A stretch of DNA of 64,000 nt from Bacteroidaceae bacterium (lineage in GTDB: Bacteria > Bacteroidota > Bacteroidia > Bacteroidales > Bacteroidaceae). Positions within the stretch are counted from its first letter, which is position 1, and each line of letters opens with the position of its first letter. The translations under genes and the position numbers were made by a program. The notes beneath the pieces are model-generated. The model was not told the DNA's origin. It saw only the letters and a program-made list of their open reading frames with translations, and ran no database searches. The stretch covers positions 24,623 to 88,622 of the forward strand of contig JAKSLM010000008.1 of assembly GCA_024401225.1 (NCBI GenBank). Direction: 5' to 3'. Shown here one piece after another: positions 19,607 to 28,397 of the stretch.

Positions 19607-19637
19607 CAAAAATACAATTTTTCCCTGAAATCGGCAA
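19607..19637 (-). promoter_or_regulatory. Bacteroidetes-type promoter of the fimbrial operon
   Basis: On the minus strand a -7 box TATTTTTG (19614-19607) fits TAnnTTTG. TTG at 19637-19635 lies 20 bp upstream of it, matching the usual -33 spacing. Transcription would start near 19600, about 30 bases before the ATG at 19569. No other good -7 match was seen before the first gene. Confidence 0.55.
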
Positions 19638-19837
19638 GAAAAATTTTGAGAAAAAAGATTTTATTCTACAAAATAGTACGATTTCGCTTATTTAAACCGC
19701 CTTTTTACCAAGTAACATGCGTTATATGCATATGTTATGTCACTTTCTTACCAATGCAGCATTCTAGAATTATTTGTATTTCGAATCACCCATAACAGTC
19801 CAATCAGTCCACTTTCATCTTCCAAGGATATCAAAAT

Positions 19838-19896
19838 AAGATAGTATATCTTATCGAATATGATAGTATATCTTCTGCAACAAGATAGTATATCTT
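19838..19896. promoter_or_regulatory. Three phased copies of a 15-bp dyad, candidate operator array
   Basis: Three copies of AAGATAGTATATCTT begin at 19838, 19860 and 19882, exactly 22 bp apart; the middle copy begins AT instead of AA. Each is an inverted repeat AAGATA-GTA-TATCTT, and the copies are separated by unrelated 7-bp spacers. A 22-bp period puts them on the same face of the helix, as for cooperative binding of a dimeric regulator. The array sits midway between the two divergent promoters. Confidence 0.6.
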
Positions 19897-20145
19897 ATTG
19901 CGAGGCTTTAATAAGGGATGGGCACATTTGGTGCAGTCGATCTGCATGAGGCAAAGAACAGAAATCACATACAAGAGTACGCGAAGAGATAGAGAAAGAT
20001 ACTTTACCCCTTTGAGCATTGGGAGCGAGTGTGCTTTGTCACGCAACACACGCCTTTTGGACCGAAAACGACGGATATGGAAGAAAAAAGAGGGATTGGT
20101 GCAGATTTTTGTGGGTGAGATACATTATTATTAAATATAAATAGT

Positions 20146-20153
20146 TATCTTTG
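20146..20153 (+). promoter_or_regulatory. -7 promoter box of the GH127 gene
   Basis: TATCTTTG matches the TAnnTTTG consensus and lies 61 bp upstream of the ATG at 20215, leaving a 5' leader of about 55 bases. No clear -33 element was recognised. Confidence 0.6.
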
Positions 20154-20214
20154 TGCGAATTTACCTAACACTTTCTTGTCACGGCAAGAAAACAACCTAT
20201 ATCTATTTAATTAT

Positions 20215-22644
20215 ATGAAGAAAATATTAGCATTGACAATGGCTGCAGCACTCTCGCTCGGTGCATCGGCTCAAGACAAGTCTGGCTACCCTATCAGCCA
20301 GGTGCCATTCACAAGCGTAAAGGTGACTCAAGGCACATTCTGGGGACAGCGCCTCGAAGCCAGCCGCAACGTAACAATCCCTTTGGCATTTAGCAAGTGT
20401 GAGGAGACTCATCGCTACGAGAACTTCACTAAGGCTCATGCTCACATCGTAGATCCATCGAAGGTTTTTGAGGTGGACCAGAACGCATATTCGTTCGACG
20501 ATACAGATCCATATAAGACACTCGAAGGTGCTGCCTATCTGATGCAGACCTACCCAAAGGCTACATTCAAGGGCAAGAGCCTCGATAAGTATTGCGACAG
20601 CGTGATAGCCGTAATAGCAAGCGGACAGGAACCTGACGGATACCTCAACACATTCCGCACCATGAACCCAGAGCACCCACACAAGTGGGAAGGCCCTACC
20701 CGCTGGAGCAAGGTTGAGGACCTCAGCCATGAGTTCTACAACCTCGGCCACATGTGTGAGGCTGCCGTGGCTCACTACATTGCTACAGGCAAGAAGAACT
20801 TCCTCAACATCGCCATCAAGTATGCAGACTGCGTATGCCGCGAGATCGGTCGCAACCCAGGTCAGACACGCGTGGTGCCAGGCCATCAGATTGCCGAGAT
20901 GGGATTGGCAAAGCTCTATCTCGCAACAGGCGACAAGAAGTATCTCGAGCAGGCAAAGTTCTTCCTCGATGAGCGCGGAAAGACTACCATCAAGAATGAC
21001 TATTCGCAGAGCCACATGCCTGTAGTAGACCAGAAGGAAGCTGTGGGACACGCTGTTCGTGCAGGCTACATGTATGCCGGAATGGCTGACATCGCTGCCC
21101 TCACAGGCGACGAGTCGTATGTCAAGGCTATCGACAACATCTGGGACAACATCATATCAAAGAAGTACTACATCACAGGTGGTGTAGGTGCAACAGCAAG
21201 CGGTGAGGCGTTCGGAAAGAACTACGAGCTCCCTAACATGTCGGCTTACTGCGAGACATGTGCTGCCATCGCACAGGTATACCTCAACTACCGCCTCTTC
21301 CTTCTCCATGGAGAGTCGAAGTACTACGATGCCCTCGAGCGCTCACTCTACAATGGTGTGATATCAGGTATCTCAATCGATGGTGGTAAGTTCTTCTACC
21401 CTAACCCACTCCAGTCTATGGGCCAGCACCAGCGCCAGGCATGGTTCGGTTGTGCTTGCTGTCCATCGAACGCAGCTCGCTTCATCCCATCACTTCCTCA
21501 GTATATGTATGCAGTGAAGGACAACAGCCTCTACATCAACCTCTTCAACGGCAACACCATGACTACAAAGGTAGGCGGCAAGTCGGTTACTATCGAACAG
21601 GTGACTGACTATCCATGGAACGGCGACGTAGCCATCAGCGTGAAGAAGGGCAGCGGCAAGTTTGCTATCAACGTTCGCATCCCAGGATGGGTGAAGGGCG
21701 AGGTAGTACCTTCCAACCTCTATACTTATTCAGACGGCAAGCGCCTCGGCTACACAGTGATGGTGAACGGCAAGAGCGTGGAGAGCGAGCTCATCGACGG
21801 CTACTTCGTGATAGACCGCAAGTGGAAGGCTGGCGATAAGATCAGCGTACACTTCGACATGGAGCCACGCATCGTTCGTGCCAACGGCAAGGTTGCAGCC
21901 GACAAGGGTTGCGTATCAATCGAGCGCGGACCTATCGTATACTGTGCAGAATGGCCAGACAACAAGGCTGACGTGCTCTCAGTACTCATCAACCAGGAGC
22001 CACAGTTCACAGGTGGCAACGTGGAGATTGCTGGTACAACAATCCCAACACTCGCTACCGATGCACAGACCCTCACATTCGACAAGGCAGGCAAGCTTCA
22101 GACAAACGACGAGAAGCTCGTCCTCATCCCTTACTACGCATGGGCTCACCGCGGACCTGGTAAGATGACAGTATGGATCCCACAGGATTTGAATGCTACA
22201 TCGCCAGCACAGCCAGCATCGATAGCATCAGAGAGTAAGGTGACTGCATCAAAGCGCATCTCTGCCCTCTCATCAGTCAACGACCGCCTCGTACCAAAGG
22301 ATGGCGAAGACCGTTCAATCCCTTACACTCACTGGTGGCCAACAAAGGGCACAACCGAGTGGCTTCAGTACGACTTCAAGCAGGCTGAGACAGTAAGCAC
22401 ATCGACTGTGTACTGGTACGACGACCAGCCATGGCAGGAGTGCAAGGTACCAGAGTCATGGAAGCTCTACTACAAGGATGCTGCAGGTCAGTGGGTTGAG
22501 GTCAAGAACCCTTCAGGCTATTCAACCGACAAGGGTGCACCAAACATCGTAAACTTCGAGCCAGTCAAGACTACAGCCATGAAGCTTGAGATCGTTCAGC
22601 CAAAGAAGTTCTCATGCGGCGTGTTTGAATGGAGCGTCAAGTAA
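20215..22644 (+). CDS. Glycoside hydrolase family 127 (beta-L-arabinofuranosidase-like)
   Basis: The 809-residue enzyme has signal peptide MKKILALTMAAALSLGASAQ; an upstream in-frame Met at 20176 lacks a signal-like start. The family (DUF1680) releases beta-L-arabinofuranose from plant glycans through a zinc-bound cysteine nucleophile. Here YCETC gives Glu347 and Cys349, and FGCACCPSN gives Cys413, Cys415 and Cys416, consistent with the Glu/Cys/Cys/Cys zinc site of characterised members. The central part is an (alpha/alpha)-barrel region, followed by beta domains. Residues about 670-805 (ASIASESKVTASKRIS, WLQYDFKQAETVSTSTVYW) look like an added discoidin-type domain. Likely periplasmic. It stands alone rather than in a SusCD locus and is divergent from the fimbrial operon. 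Substrate specificity is not proven. Confidence 0.9.
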   Translation: MKKILALTMAAALSLGASAQDKSGYPISQVPFTSVKVTQGTFWGQRLEASRNVTIPLAFSKCEETHRYENFTKAHAHIVDPSKVFEVDQNAYSFDDTDPYKTLEGAAYLMQTYPKATFKGKSLDKYCDSVIAVIASGQEPDGYLNTFRTMNPEHPHKWEGPTRWSKVEDLSHEFYNLGHMCEAAVAHYIATGKKNFLNIAIKYADCVCREIGRNPGQTRVVPGHQIAEMGLAKLYLATGDKKYLEQAKFFLDERGKTTIKNDYSQSHMPVVDQKEAVGHAVRAGYMYAGMADIAALTGDESYVKAIDNIWDNIISKKYYITGGVGATASGEAFGKNYELPNMSAYCETCAAIAQVYLNYRLFLLHGESKYYDALERSLYNGVISGISIDGGKFFYPNPLQSMGQHQRQAWFGCACCPSNAARFIPSLPQYMYAVKDNSLYINLFNGNTMTTKVGGKSVTIEQVTDYPWNGDVAISVKKGSGKFAINVRIPGWVKGEVVPSNLYTYSDGKRLGYTVMVNGKSVESELIDGYFVIDRKWKAGDKISVHFDMEPRIVRANGKVAADKGCVSIERGPIVYCAEWPDNKADVLSVLINQEPQFTGGNVEIAGTTIPTLATDAQTLTFDKAGKLQTNDEKLVLIPYYAWAHRGPGKMTVWIPQDLNATSPAQPASIASESKVTASKRISALSSVNDRLVPKDGEDRSIPYTHWWPTKGTTEWLQYDFKQAETVSTSTVYWYDDQPWQECKVPESWKLYYKDAAGQWVEVKNPSGYSTDKGAPNIVNFEPVKTTAMKLEIVQPKKFSCGVFEWSVK

Positions 22645-22667
22645 TGGCATATCTCCAACTATATAGC

Positions 22668-22701
22668 AGCAGCCCCAACTCATGCAAGAGTTGGGGCTGC
22701 T
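22668..22701. terminator. Bidirectional hairpin between convergent genes
   Basis: A perfect 14-bp stem (AGCAGCCCCAACTC with its complement) encloses a 6-base loop. It lies 23 bp after the GH127 stop and 53 bp before the end of the convergent DUF4254 gene. A U-tract is weak, so termination strength is uncertain. Confidence 0.7.
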
Positions 22702-22754
22702 AGCTTATGGGGGCTTATAAGGCTAATCGGATTTATAGGCCTAATAGGTAGTCC

Positions 22755-23360
22755 TTACTTTTTTCCGTAGAGGATAGGGTTTGTGCTTGGATCGTTGTAC
22801 ATCTTCATCTGCTTGTAGACCTTCATGTACTTGCGTCCAGCCTCAATGTCAGCAATAAGCTGATCGATAGCCGATGAGAGATCCTTCTGCTGCTCAAGAA
22901 GTACGCTAAGCTTCTTCTGGCAAGTGGCAATGTGCTCTGCGCTTGCATCCTTACGGTCCACCTGCTCCTGCATGTGGAAGATCTTAAGGGCAAGAATGCT
23001 GAGGCGGTCTACTGCCCATGCAGGGCTCTCAGTATTGATGGTAGCAATAGGAAGAGGTTCCACATCCTTATACTTATCAAGAAAGTAAGAGTCGATCATC
23101 TCAACAAGATCGGTTCGGTCCTGATTGCTCTTGTCGATGCGACGTTTAAGGGCAAGAGCCTCAACAGGATTGATCTGCGGATCGCGAATGATGTCCTCAA
23201 GATGCCACTGAACGGTATCGATCCAGTTTTTGATATAAAGATAGAACTCTATCGACCCCTGCTCGTATGGGTTATTGATAGGCTGGTCGACATCGTCTGC
23301 AATATGATAATCCTTTATTACCTGCTCAAATATCGGGTTTGAAAGTTGTGTAAATGTCAT
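22755..23360 (-). CDS. DUF4254 domain protein
   Basis: The 201-residue soluble, mostly helical protein has no signal peptide. The start at 23360 gives MTFTQLSNPIFEQVIKDYH; a longer frame begins 33 bp earlier but overlaps the promoter box at 23391-23398. Features such as NPYEQGSIEFYLYIKNWIDT, WHLEDIIRDPQI, RRIDKSNQDRTDLVE and INTESPAWAVDRLSIL match the DUF4254 family as I know it. That family is often found near LPS glycosyltransferase genes, but its biochemical role is unknown. Here it is monocistronic, facing the GH127 gene and divergent from a candidate small RNA. Confidence 0.8.
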   Translation of the reverse strand: MTFTQLSNPIFEQVIKDYHIADDVDQPINNPYEQGSIEFYLYIKNWIDTVQWHLEDIIRDPQINPVEALALKRRIDKSNQDRTDLVEMIDSYFLDKYKDVEPLPIATINTESPAWAVDRLSILALKIFHMQEQVDRKDASAEHIATCQKKLSVLLEQQKDLSSAIDQLIADIEAGRKYMKVYKQMKMYNDPSTNPILYGKK

Positions 23361-23390
23361 AATTCTATTATTTCTTTTCATTTCTTCGTG

Positions 23391-23398
23391 CAAAAGTA
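23391..23398 (-). promoter_or_regulatory. -7 promoter box of the DUF4254 gene
   Basis: On the minus strand TACTTTTG matches TAnnTTTG and lies about 30 bases before the ATG at 23360, which supports the shorter start for that gene. Confidence 0.55.
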
Positions 23399-23440
23399 AG
23401 GTTTTTTTATTGATTATACAATCATTTAGAAGAAAATCGG

Positions 23441-23589
23441 TATCTTTGCGCTGTATTTACATAAATACTGAAACTTATTGAGCATAATTTATTACTGATA
23501 TAACTCATAGATCCTCCACCTTCCCCAAGCGCACTGCTGATTGAATTCCATGCGGTGCCCAAGTTGGAAGTGTGGGGGATTCTTTTTTT
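23441..23589 (+). ncRNA. Candidate structured small RNA with own promoter and terminator
   Basis: A -7 box TATCTTTG (23441-23448) is followed by about 135 bases with no coding frame. The 5' end can form a hairpin GTATTT-ACAT-AAATAC (23453-23468). Near the 3' end, 23511-23524 (ATCCTCCACCTTCC) pairs with 23566-23580, with one bulge, around an inner helix GCACTGC/GCGGTGC (23531-23537 with 23552-23558). Seven T residues follow at 23583-23589, as in an intrinsic terminator. The layout suggests an independent sRNA, possibly 6S-like; a terminated leader of the dipeptidase gene starting at 23643 is the alternative. I cannot assign a family. Confidence 0.5.
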
Positions 23590-23642
23590 AAGTAAAGAGT
23601 AAAAAGTAAGAAGTAAGAAAAACATTATAAAGAGTTAAGGAT

Positions 23643-24350
23643 ATGAAGCACATTCGACTGGCGATGATAATGATTGGTGTGTGCCTGACGCTGAACGGAG
23701 CATACGCCCAAGACAAGGGAAAGGGTGAGGCGACCAGCCTCTCGAAGACTGCACAAGCAATGGCAGCACAGGGATATGTGAACATTGTCGATGTAGACCC
23801 ATCGATACGGGTGTCGCTGATGTACACACGTGCCGACAACTTCACGGGGAAGGTGCTCTACACCGACCTCCGCGAGGCCTTCCTGCACCCCGATGCCGCA
23901 GCAGCCCTGCATAAGGCACAGGTGGAACTGCAACATCTGCACCCAGGCTACAGCCTTAAGGTGTACGATGCCGCACGCCCTATGTCTATCCAGCAGAAAA
24001 TGTGGGACGTAGTGAAAGCCACAAGCAAGCGCATCTACGTTTCCAACCCAGCCAACGGAGGCGGACTGCACAACTACGGGTTTGCAGTCGACATCACCAT
24101 CTGCGATGAGCATGGCGACTCCATACCGATGGGTACCAAGATCGACTACATGGGCAAGCTTGCCCACCCAGAGCATGAAGCAACATTCCTGAGCCAGGGA
24201 AAGATATCGAAGGAGGCTGTCCAGAACCGCGAACTGCTTCGCAAGGCCATGGCTGCAGGAGGATTCAAGGTGCTCAAGACCGAGTGGTGGCACTTCAACC
24301 TCAAGACAAGGGCACAAGTGAAAAACGAAGGCAGAAAACCTATACGATAA
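23643..24350 (+). CDS. VanX-like D-alanyl-D-alanine dipeptidase (M15D)
   Basis: The 235-residue product has signal peptide MKHIRLAMIMIGVCLTLNGAYAQ, so it acts in the periplasm or as an exported enzyme. The zinc-peptidase signature is complete: GLHNYGFAVD (His143, Asp150), TEWWHF (Glu214, His217) and DAARP with Arg112, which matches the catalytic arginine of VanX. The family cleaves D-Ala-D-Ala to free D-alanine. In Bacteroidales such chromosomal enzymes are taken to recycle cell-wall peptides; there is no vanH/vanA-type ligase nearby, so vancomycin resistance is not indicated. The stop overlaps the next start (TAATG). Confidence 0.9.
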   Translation: MKHIRLAMIMIGVCLTLNGAYAQDKGKGEATSLSKTAQAMAAQGYVNIVDVDPSIRVSLMYTRADNFTGKVLYTDLREAFLHPDAAAALHKAQVELQHLHPGYSLKVYDAARPMSIQQKMWDVVKATSKRIYVSNPANGGGLHNYGFAVDITICDEHGDSIPMGTKIDYMGKLAHPEHEATFLSQGKISKEAVQNRELLRKAMAAGGFKVLKTEWWHFNLKTRAQVKNEGRKPIR

Positions 24351-25540
24351 TGCACGACTTCATACTCCAGCATCGCAACGACGACCCTCGCGACCTTGCA
24401 CTCCATGCCAGCCGATACAAAGATATCGACATCCCTTATGCTGTGCAACAGATTGCTGCCTGGCAGACCGCCAAGCGCAAGCTGCCGCTATGGGCAGAAA
24501 CGGATGGCATAGAGTATCCCGTGCATCTGAGCATGGAGCAATGCTCAAGCCAGATAACAGCCGAATACAAAGCGCAAGTAGCAGCCGCCCTGCCTATCGA
24601 TCACACATCAATGACCGACCTTACATCGGGATTCGGAGTTGATGCAACGATGATCGGACGGCAGTTCAAGCACCTTAACTATGTGGAACGCAACGAAGAA
24701 CTGTGCCGCATAGCCTCCCACAACCTCCCCTTGCTTGGCATCAGCAGTCTGCAGGTACACAATGCCGATGCGGCAAACATCCTGCCATCGCTCCCACACC
24801 AGTCGCTCATATTCCTCGATCCTGCACGCCGCGACGAGAATGGAGGCAAGACGGTACAGATATCGGACTGCACCCCTAATGTCACACTAATGCAGGACGA
24901 GCTGCTCAGCCATGCCGACCGCGTGATGATAAAGCTCTCGCCTATGCTTGACATAGCCAACATACTCAAGGACTTGCACAACGTGCAGGAGATACACATA
25001 GTAAGCGTAGCGGGCGAATGCAAGGAGATGCTTGTCGTACTCGGGCAAGATGCCACACCACAGCATCTGCCAATATATTGCGTCAACCTTAAGTCTCAAG
25101 ACAAAACGGAGTCGTTTGCCTTCTTCAGCGATGAAGAACGCACGGCAGAATGCCACTATGCCGATGCTGAACAACTGCGACAAGCACAAGGCTACTACCT
25201 ATACGAACCAAATGCCAGCATCATGAAGGCAGGATGCTTCAAGTCGATAGCCATGAGATATGGAATATGCAAACTGCATCCTTCATCACATCTTTATGTA
25301 TCGGCAGAACGTATCGATGACTTCCCTGGAAGAACTTTCTGCATAGAAGCCATTCACGGCATAAAGGACAAGGCTTTGAAATCAATCAAGAAAGCCAATC
25401 TCACCGTTCGTAACTTCCCAGCAACGGTAGCAGAGCTAAGAAAGCGAATGAAGCTTAGCGAAGGGGGCAACGACTATCTCTTTGCCACCACCCTAGCCGA
25501 CGATAGCAAAACAATCATAAAGTGTAAAAAAAAGTATTAG
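24350..25540 (+). CDS. THUMP-like class I SAM-dependent methyltransferase
   Basis: The 396-residue cytosolic protein starts at the ATG at 24350, overlapping the preceding stop by one base; an earlier in-frame start would overlap the dipeptidase by 67 bp. DLTSGFGVDATMIGRQF is the SAM-binding motif I, YVERNEELC supplies the acidic residue, and LDPARRD with MIKLSPMLDI forms the catalytic region. The C-terminal third (YGICKLHPSSHLYVSAE, FPGRTFCIE) is the THUMP-like domain that suggests RNA binding. The family is widespread in Bacteroidetes; its target RNA is unknown to me. Its stop codon overlaps the stop of convergent trkH. Confidence 0.85.
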   Translation: MHDFILQHRNDDPRDLALHASRYKDIDIPYAVQQIAAWQTAKRKLPLWAETDGIEYPVHLSMEQCSSQITAEYKAQVAAALPIDHTSMTDLTSGFGVDATMIGRQFKHLNYVERNEELCRIASHNLPLLGISSLQVHNADAANILPSLPHQSLIFLDPARRDENGGKTVQISDCTPNVTLMQDELLSHADRVMIKLSPMLDIANILKDLHNVQEIHIVSVAGECKEMLVVLGQDATPQHLPIYCVNLKSQDKTESFAFFSDEERTAECHYADAEQLRQAQGYYLYEPNASIMKAGCFKSIAMRYGICKLHPSSHLYVSAERIDDFPGRTFCIEAIHGIKDKALKSIKKANLTVRNFPATVAELRKRMKLSEGGNDYLFATTLADDSKTIIKCKKKY

Positions 25541-27021
25541 TTCTTCTTCCAGAACGTGCGAGTGAAGATCAGAATGATAGGGAAGATCTCCAGACGACCG
25601 ATAAGCATGAGGATGGAGCACACCATCTTTGCATGAGGATTGAGGATCATCCACGAGTGTGCAGGACCATAGTACTCCATACCTGGGCCGACATTACTTA
25701 ACGACGACATAGCTATACCAAAGGCTTCATAATAGTTGAAGTTAGGATGCACATCGTTAGGATCGACACCGAAGAGTGCAAGCACAAACGCTCCGAAGAA
25801 GAGCGAGACGACAAAAAGAGTGATGAAGCCAATGAGAGTTTGCACCACGGAAGGCGATACTACGCTGCCATTGAGTCGTACAGGAAGCACGGCACGAGGA
25901 TGCAGGATGCGTGTGAACTCATTGCGAAGCACACGATAGATGATGCTAAGACGCACACACTTGAAACCGCCCGTAGTACTGCCCGAACAAGCACCGGCAA
26001 ACATGACAAACAGCAAGATAGGCATGAGCTGCACAGGCCAAAGAGTATAGTCGACCGAAGCAAATCCTGTGGTAGTCTGCAGCGAGATGACAGTAAAGAG
26101 CGACTCGCGAATGGCAAGTTCGAGGTTTGAAGTGGTATTGGTCAGCACAAGAGTCACCACACACACCGCCGATGCTATAAGCACGATGATGAGATAGGCC
26201 CTTGCCTCGGCATCATGGAAGAACTGGTGAATCTTGCCCTTAAGTATAGTATAATATATTAAGGTGTAGTTTATGCCCGACACAAACATGAAGAAGATGA
26301 GAGTGTACTCGATAGAAGCAGAGTTATAATAGTCGCGCAGGAGGTCGGAATGAGTGCCGTAACCACCTGTGGCGGTAGTACACATGGCATAGTTGACAGC
26401 ATCGAAAGTCGTCATGCCACACAGGATAAGCGCAAGCGTGCAGAGCACGGTGAGAACCACATAGACCGAACCGATCCACTTGGCTGCCACGCTGATGCGA
26501 GGATGCACCTTATCGTGAAGAGGGCCTGTGCTCTCGGCAGCAAATAGCTTGACCTCACCCACACCGAAGGCAGGAAGAATGGCGATGGTAAAGAACACAA
26601 TACCAATACCGCCAATCCATTGCGTCAGGCTTCGCCAGAAGAGCAGGCTCTTCGGCATAGCATCAAGGTCGTCAATAATCGTGGCTCCGGTGGAAGTGAA
26701 ACCCGACATGGTCTCGAAGAATGCACTCGCAGGGTCAGACACATGCCCATCCAGCAAGAACGGTATCATGCCGATAAGGGTGAACAGCACCCACACCACC
26801 GATACGATGACATAGCCATCCTTACGCCCCATGTTCGTTCCAGCCTTGTGTCCTATCAACCGTCCTATCACACCCAGGACAATAGCCAGACCGACAGGAG
26901 GAAGGAAGGACGAATAGCCTTCATCGTATATTAATGCAACAATCTGGCACAAAAGCATTAGCCCTGCCTCGATGAAGAGCAGGATACCCATGATTTTGCA
27001 TATGATACGCCAATTGATCAT
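25537..27021 (-). CDS. trkH: Trk potassium uptake membrane subunit TrkH
   Basis: The 494-residue inner-membrane protein has many hydrophobic segments and the repeated K+-filter loops of the Trk/Ktr family. These include SGFTSTGATIIDDLD with WRSLTQWIGGIGI, TTATGGYGTH, TTTGFASVDY and SSLSNVGPGMEYYG. It imports K+ together with the regulatory TrkA subunit encoded just upstream. The start ATG overlaps the trkA stop (ATGA, 27018-27021). The stop overlaps that of the convergent methyltransferase gene by 4 bp, leaving no room for a separate terminator. Confidence 0.95.
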   Translation of the reverse strand: MINWRIICKIMGILLFIEAGLMLLCQIVALIYDEGYSSFLPPVGLAIVLGVIGRLIGHKAGTNMGRKDGYVIVSVVWVLFTLIGMIPFLLDGHVSDPASAFFETMSGFTSTGATIIDDLDAMPKSLLFWRSLTQWIGGIGIVFFTIAILPAFGVGEVKLFAAESTGPLHDKVHPRISVAAKWIGSVYVVLTVLCTLALILCGMTTFDAVNYAMCTTATGGYGTHSDLLRDYYNSASIEYTLIFFMFVSGINYTLIYYTILKGKIHQFFHDAEARAYLIIVLIASAVCVVTLVLTNTTSNLELAIRESLFTVISLQTTTGFASVDYTLWPVQLMPILLFVMFAGACSGSTTGGFKCVRLSIIYRVLRNEFTRILHPRAVLPVRLNGSVVSPSVVQTLIGFITLFVVSLFFGAFVLALFGVDPNDVHPNFNYYEAFGIAMSSLSNVGPGMEYYGPAHSWMILNPHAKMVCSILMLIGRLEIFPIILIFTRTFWKKN

Positions 27022-28397
27022 TTGAATAGCTTATCAAGTTTCTTAAGCGAAGAACCAATACAGAACACTACCACCTTGTCGCCCGCCTGCAACTGAGTCA
27101 TACCACCTACGAGCATCGCTTTGCCATCGCGAACCATACCTCCGATGTTGACTCCGTAAGGCAAACCAAGCTGCATGATAGGCTTCTTTGTAACCTTTGT
27201 GCCCGGCTTAACCACAAACTCTGCCACATCGGCGTTAGCTACGGACAGCATCTTCATGTTGTCCACATCGCTCTTGAGCAACATGCGGTATATGTGGCTG
27301 GCAGCAATCATCTTCTTGTTGATGATAGTTCCCACATCAAGATCCTCGGCCATATCGAAGTAGTCAAGGTTCTCGACCTGAGCTATGGTTTTGCGAATGC
27401 CCTTTCGGCGTGCAGCCACACAGGCAAGGATATTCTCTTCATCATTGTCCGTAAGGGAGAGGAAGGCCTCGTGATGATCGAACCCTTCATCATTGAGGAG
27501 ATCCATATCGTAGCCCTCACCATGGATGACCATAGTGTTAGGCTTGACCACGCCTCCGAGATAAGTGCATCGGTCGAAGTTCGACTCAATGATCTTGACA
27601 TTATAGTTCGAGTCGAGCGCCCAGTCGGTACGCACCGAAAGCTTGCCTCCACCGATGACTACCACATTCCTGACAGGCGGATAGCCATCCTTACCAGAAA
27701 GGCTGCGAATGGTGCTGATGCCCTCACGGGTAGTCATGAAGAACACGAGGTCGCGAGGCAGGATGCGCTCATCACCATAAGGAACTACTGTCTCGTTGCC
27801 ACGCTTGATGGCTACCACATGGAAGTCGTGTCCGTAATTGATACCTATCTGCTTGAGAGTGTTACCAACGAGGCGATTGTCCTCATTGCTTATCTCCTTC
27901 TCATATATCGGATGACTGTCGTGCATCATGACACTCAGAAGTACCAGGTCGCCTCCGTTGAACTCCCACACCTGTCGTGCCCAACTGTACTTTGACGAAC
28001 TGGCAATATCCTGCGCAGCGAGCAACTCTGGGTAGATGAGCGACTCGATACCCATGTCCTTGAAGAGCTTCTGGTTCTCAGGCCTCATGTACTCGTAATT
28101 GTCAACACGAGCCACGGTACGCTTTGCACCAAGCTGCTTGGCAAGCATGGCACATGCAAGGTTCTCGCTCTCCTGAGGAGTGACAGCAATAAACAAGTCT
28201 GCACCCGACACACCAGCGTCCTTCAGCCCCTCAATCGAAGTGGCAGGCTTGGGAAGCGTCATGATGTCGAGGTCGGAATTGACCTTGTGCAATTTGTCCA
28301 CATCACCATCCATAAGCACGACATTCATATTGTCCTTCGACAGGAGTCGTGCAAGATGAGTACCTACGGCACCAGCACCAGCAATGATTATCTTCAT
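27018..28397 (-). CDS. trkA: Trk potassium uptake regulatory subunit TrkA
   Basis: The 459-residue soluble protein has two RCK units. The first Rossmann fold starts [17 protein letters not shown], and a second nucleotide-binding fold starts [18 protein letters not shown] near residue 245. TrkA_C-like regions follow each unit ([37 protein letters not shown]). The protein binds NAD(H) or other nucleotides and gates TrkH. It is translationally coupled on both sides: dxs ends and trkA starts in the 4-bp overlap 28394-28397. Confidence 0.95.
   Translation of the reverse strand: MKIIIAGAGAVGTHLARLLSKDNMNVVLMDGDVDKLHKVNSDLDIMTLPKPATSIEGLKDAGVSGADLFIAVTPQESENLACAMLAKQLGAKRTVARVDNYEYMRPENQKLFKDMGIESLIYPELLAAQDIASSSKYSWARQVWEFNGGDLVLLSVMMHDSHPIYEKEISNEDNRLVGNTLKQIGINYGHDFHVVAIKRGNETVVPYGDERILPRDLVFFMTTREGISTIRSLSGKDGYPPVRNVVVIGGGKLSVRTDWALDSNYNVKIIESNFDRCTYLGGVVKPNTMVIHGEGYDMDLLNDEGFDHHEAFLSLTDNDEENILACVAARRKGIRKTIAQVENLDYFDMAEDLDVGTIINKKMIAASHIYRMLLKSDVDNMKMLSVANADVAEFVVKPGTKVTKKPIMQLGLPYGVNIGGMVRDGKAMLVGGMTQLQAGDKVVVFCIGSSLKKLDKLFK

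Larger units (their letters stand above)
19570..20214. other. 645-bp divergent intergenic region, regulatory
   Basis: No convincing gene lies here. Short frames on both strands lack start signals and family resemblance. The region holds the minus-strand promoter of the fimbrial operon (19607-19637), an imperfect dyad TAACAT...ATGTTA at 19713-19737, three phased dyads at 19838-19896, and the plus-strand promoter of the GH127 gene (20146-20153). Its size and symmetric placement of elements suggest shared or competing control of the two divergent transcripts. Confidence 0.6.

Noticed and set aside
19838-19896. CRISPR or iteron origin
   Set aside because: There are only three copies with 7-bp spacers, no replication gene, and placement between divergent promoters; a regulator site is simpler.
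19831-20134. Small genes on either strand in the fimbrial/GH127 intergenic region
   Set aside because: The two frames overlap each other on opposite strands, contain the dyad array, and encode no recognisable protein.
23643-24350. Vancomycin resistance determinant
   Set aside because: A VanX-like dipeptidase alone, without vanH/vanA-type partners, is common in chromosomes and does not imply resistance.
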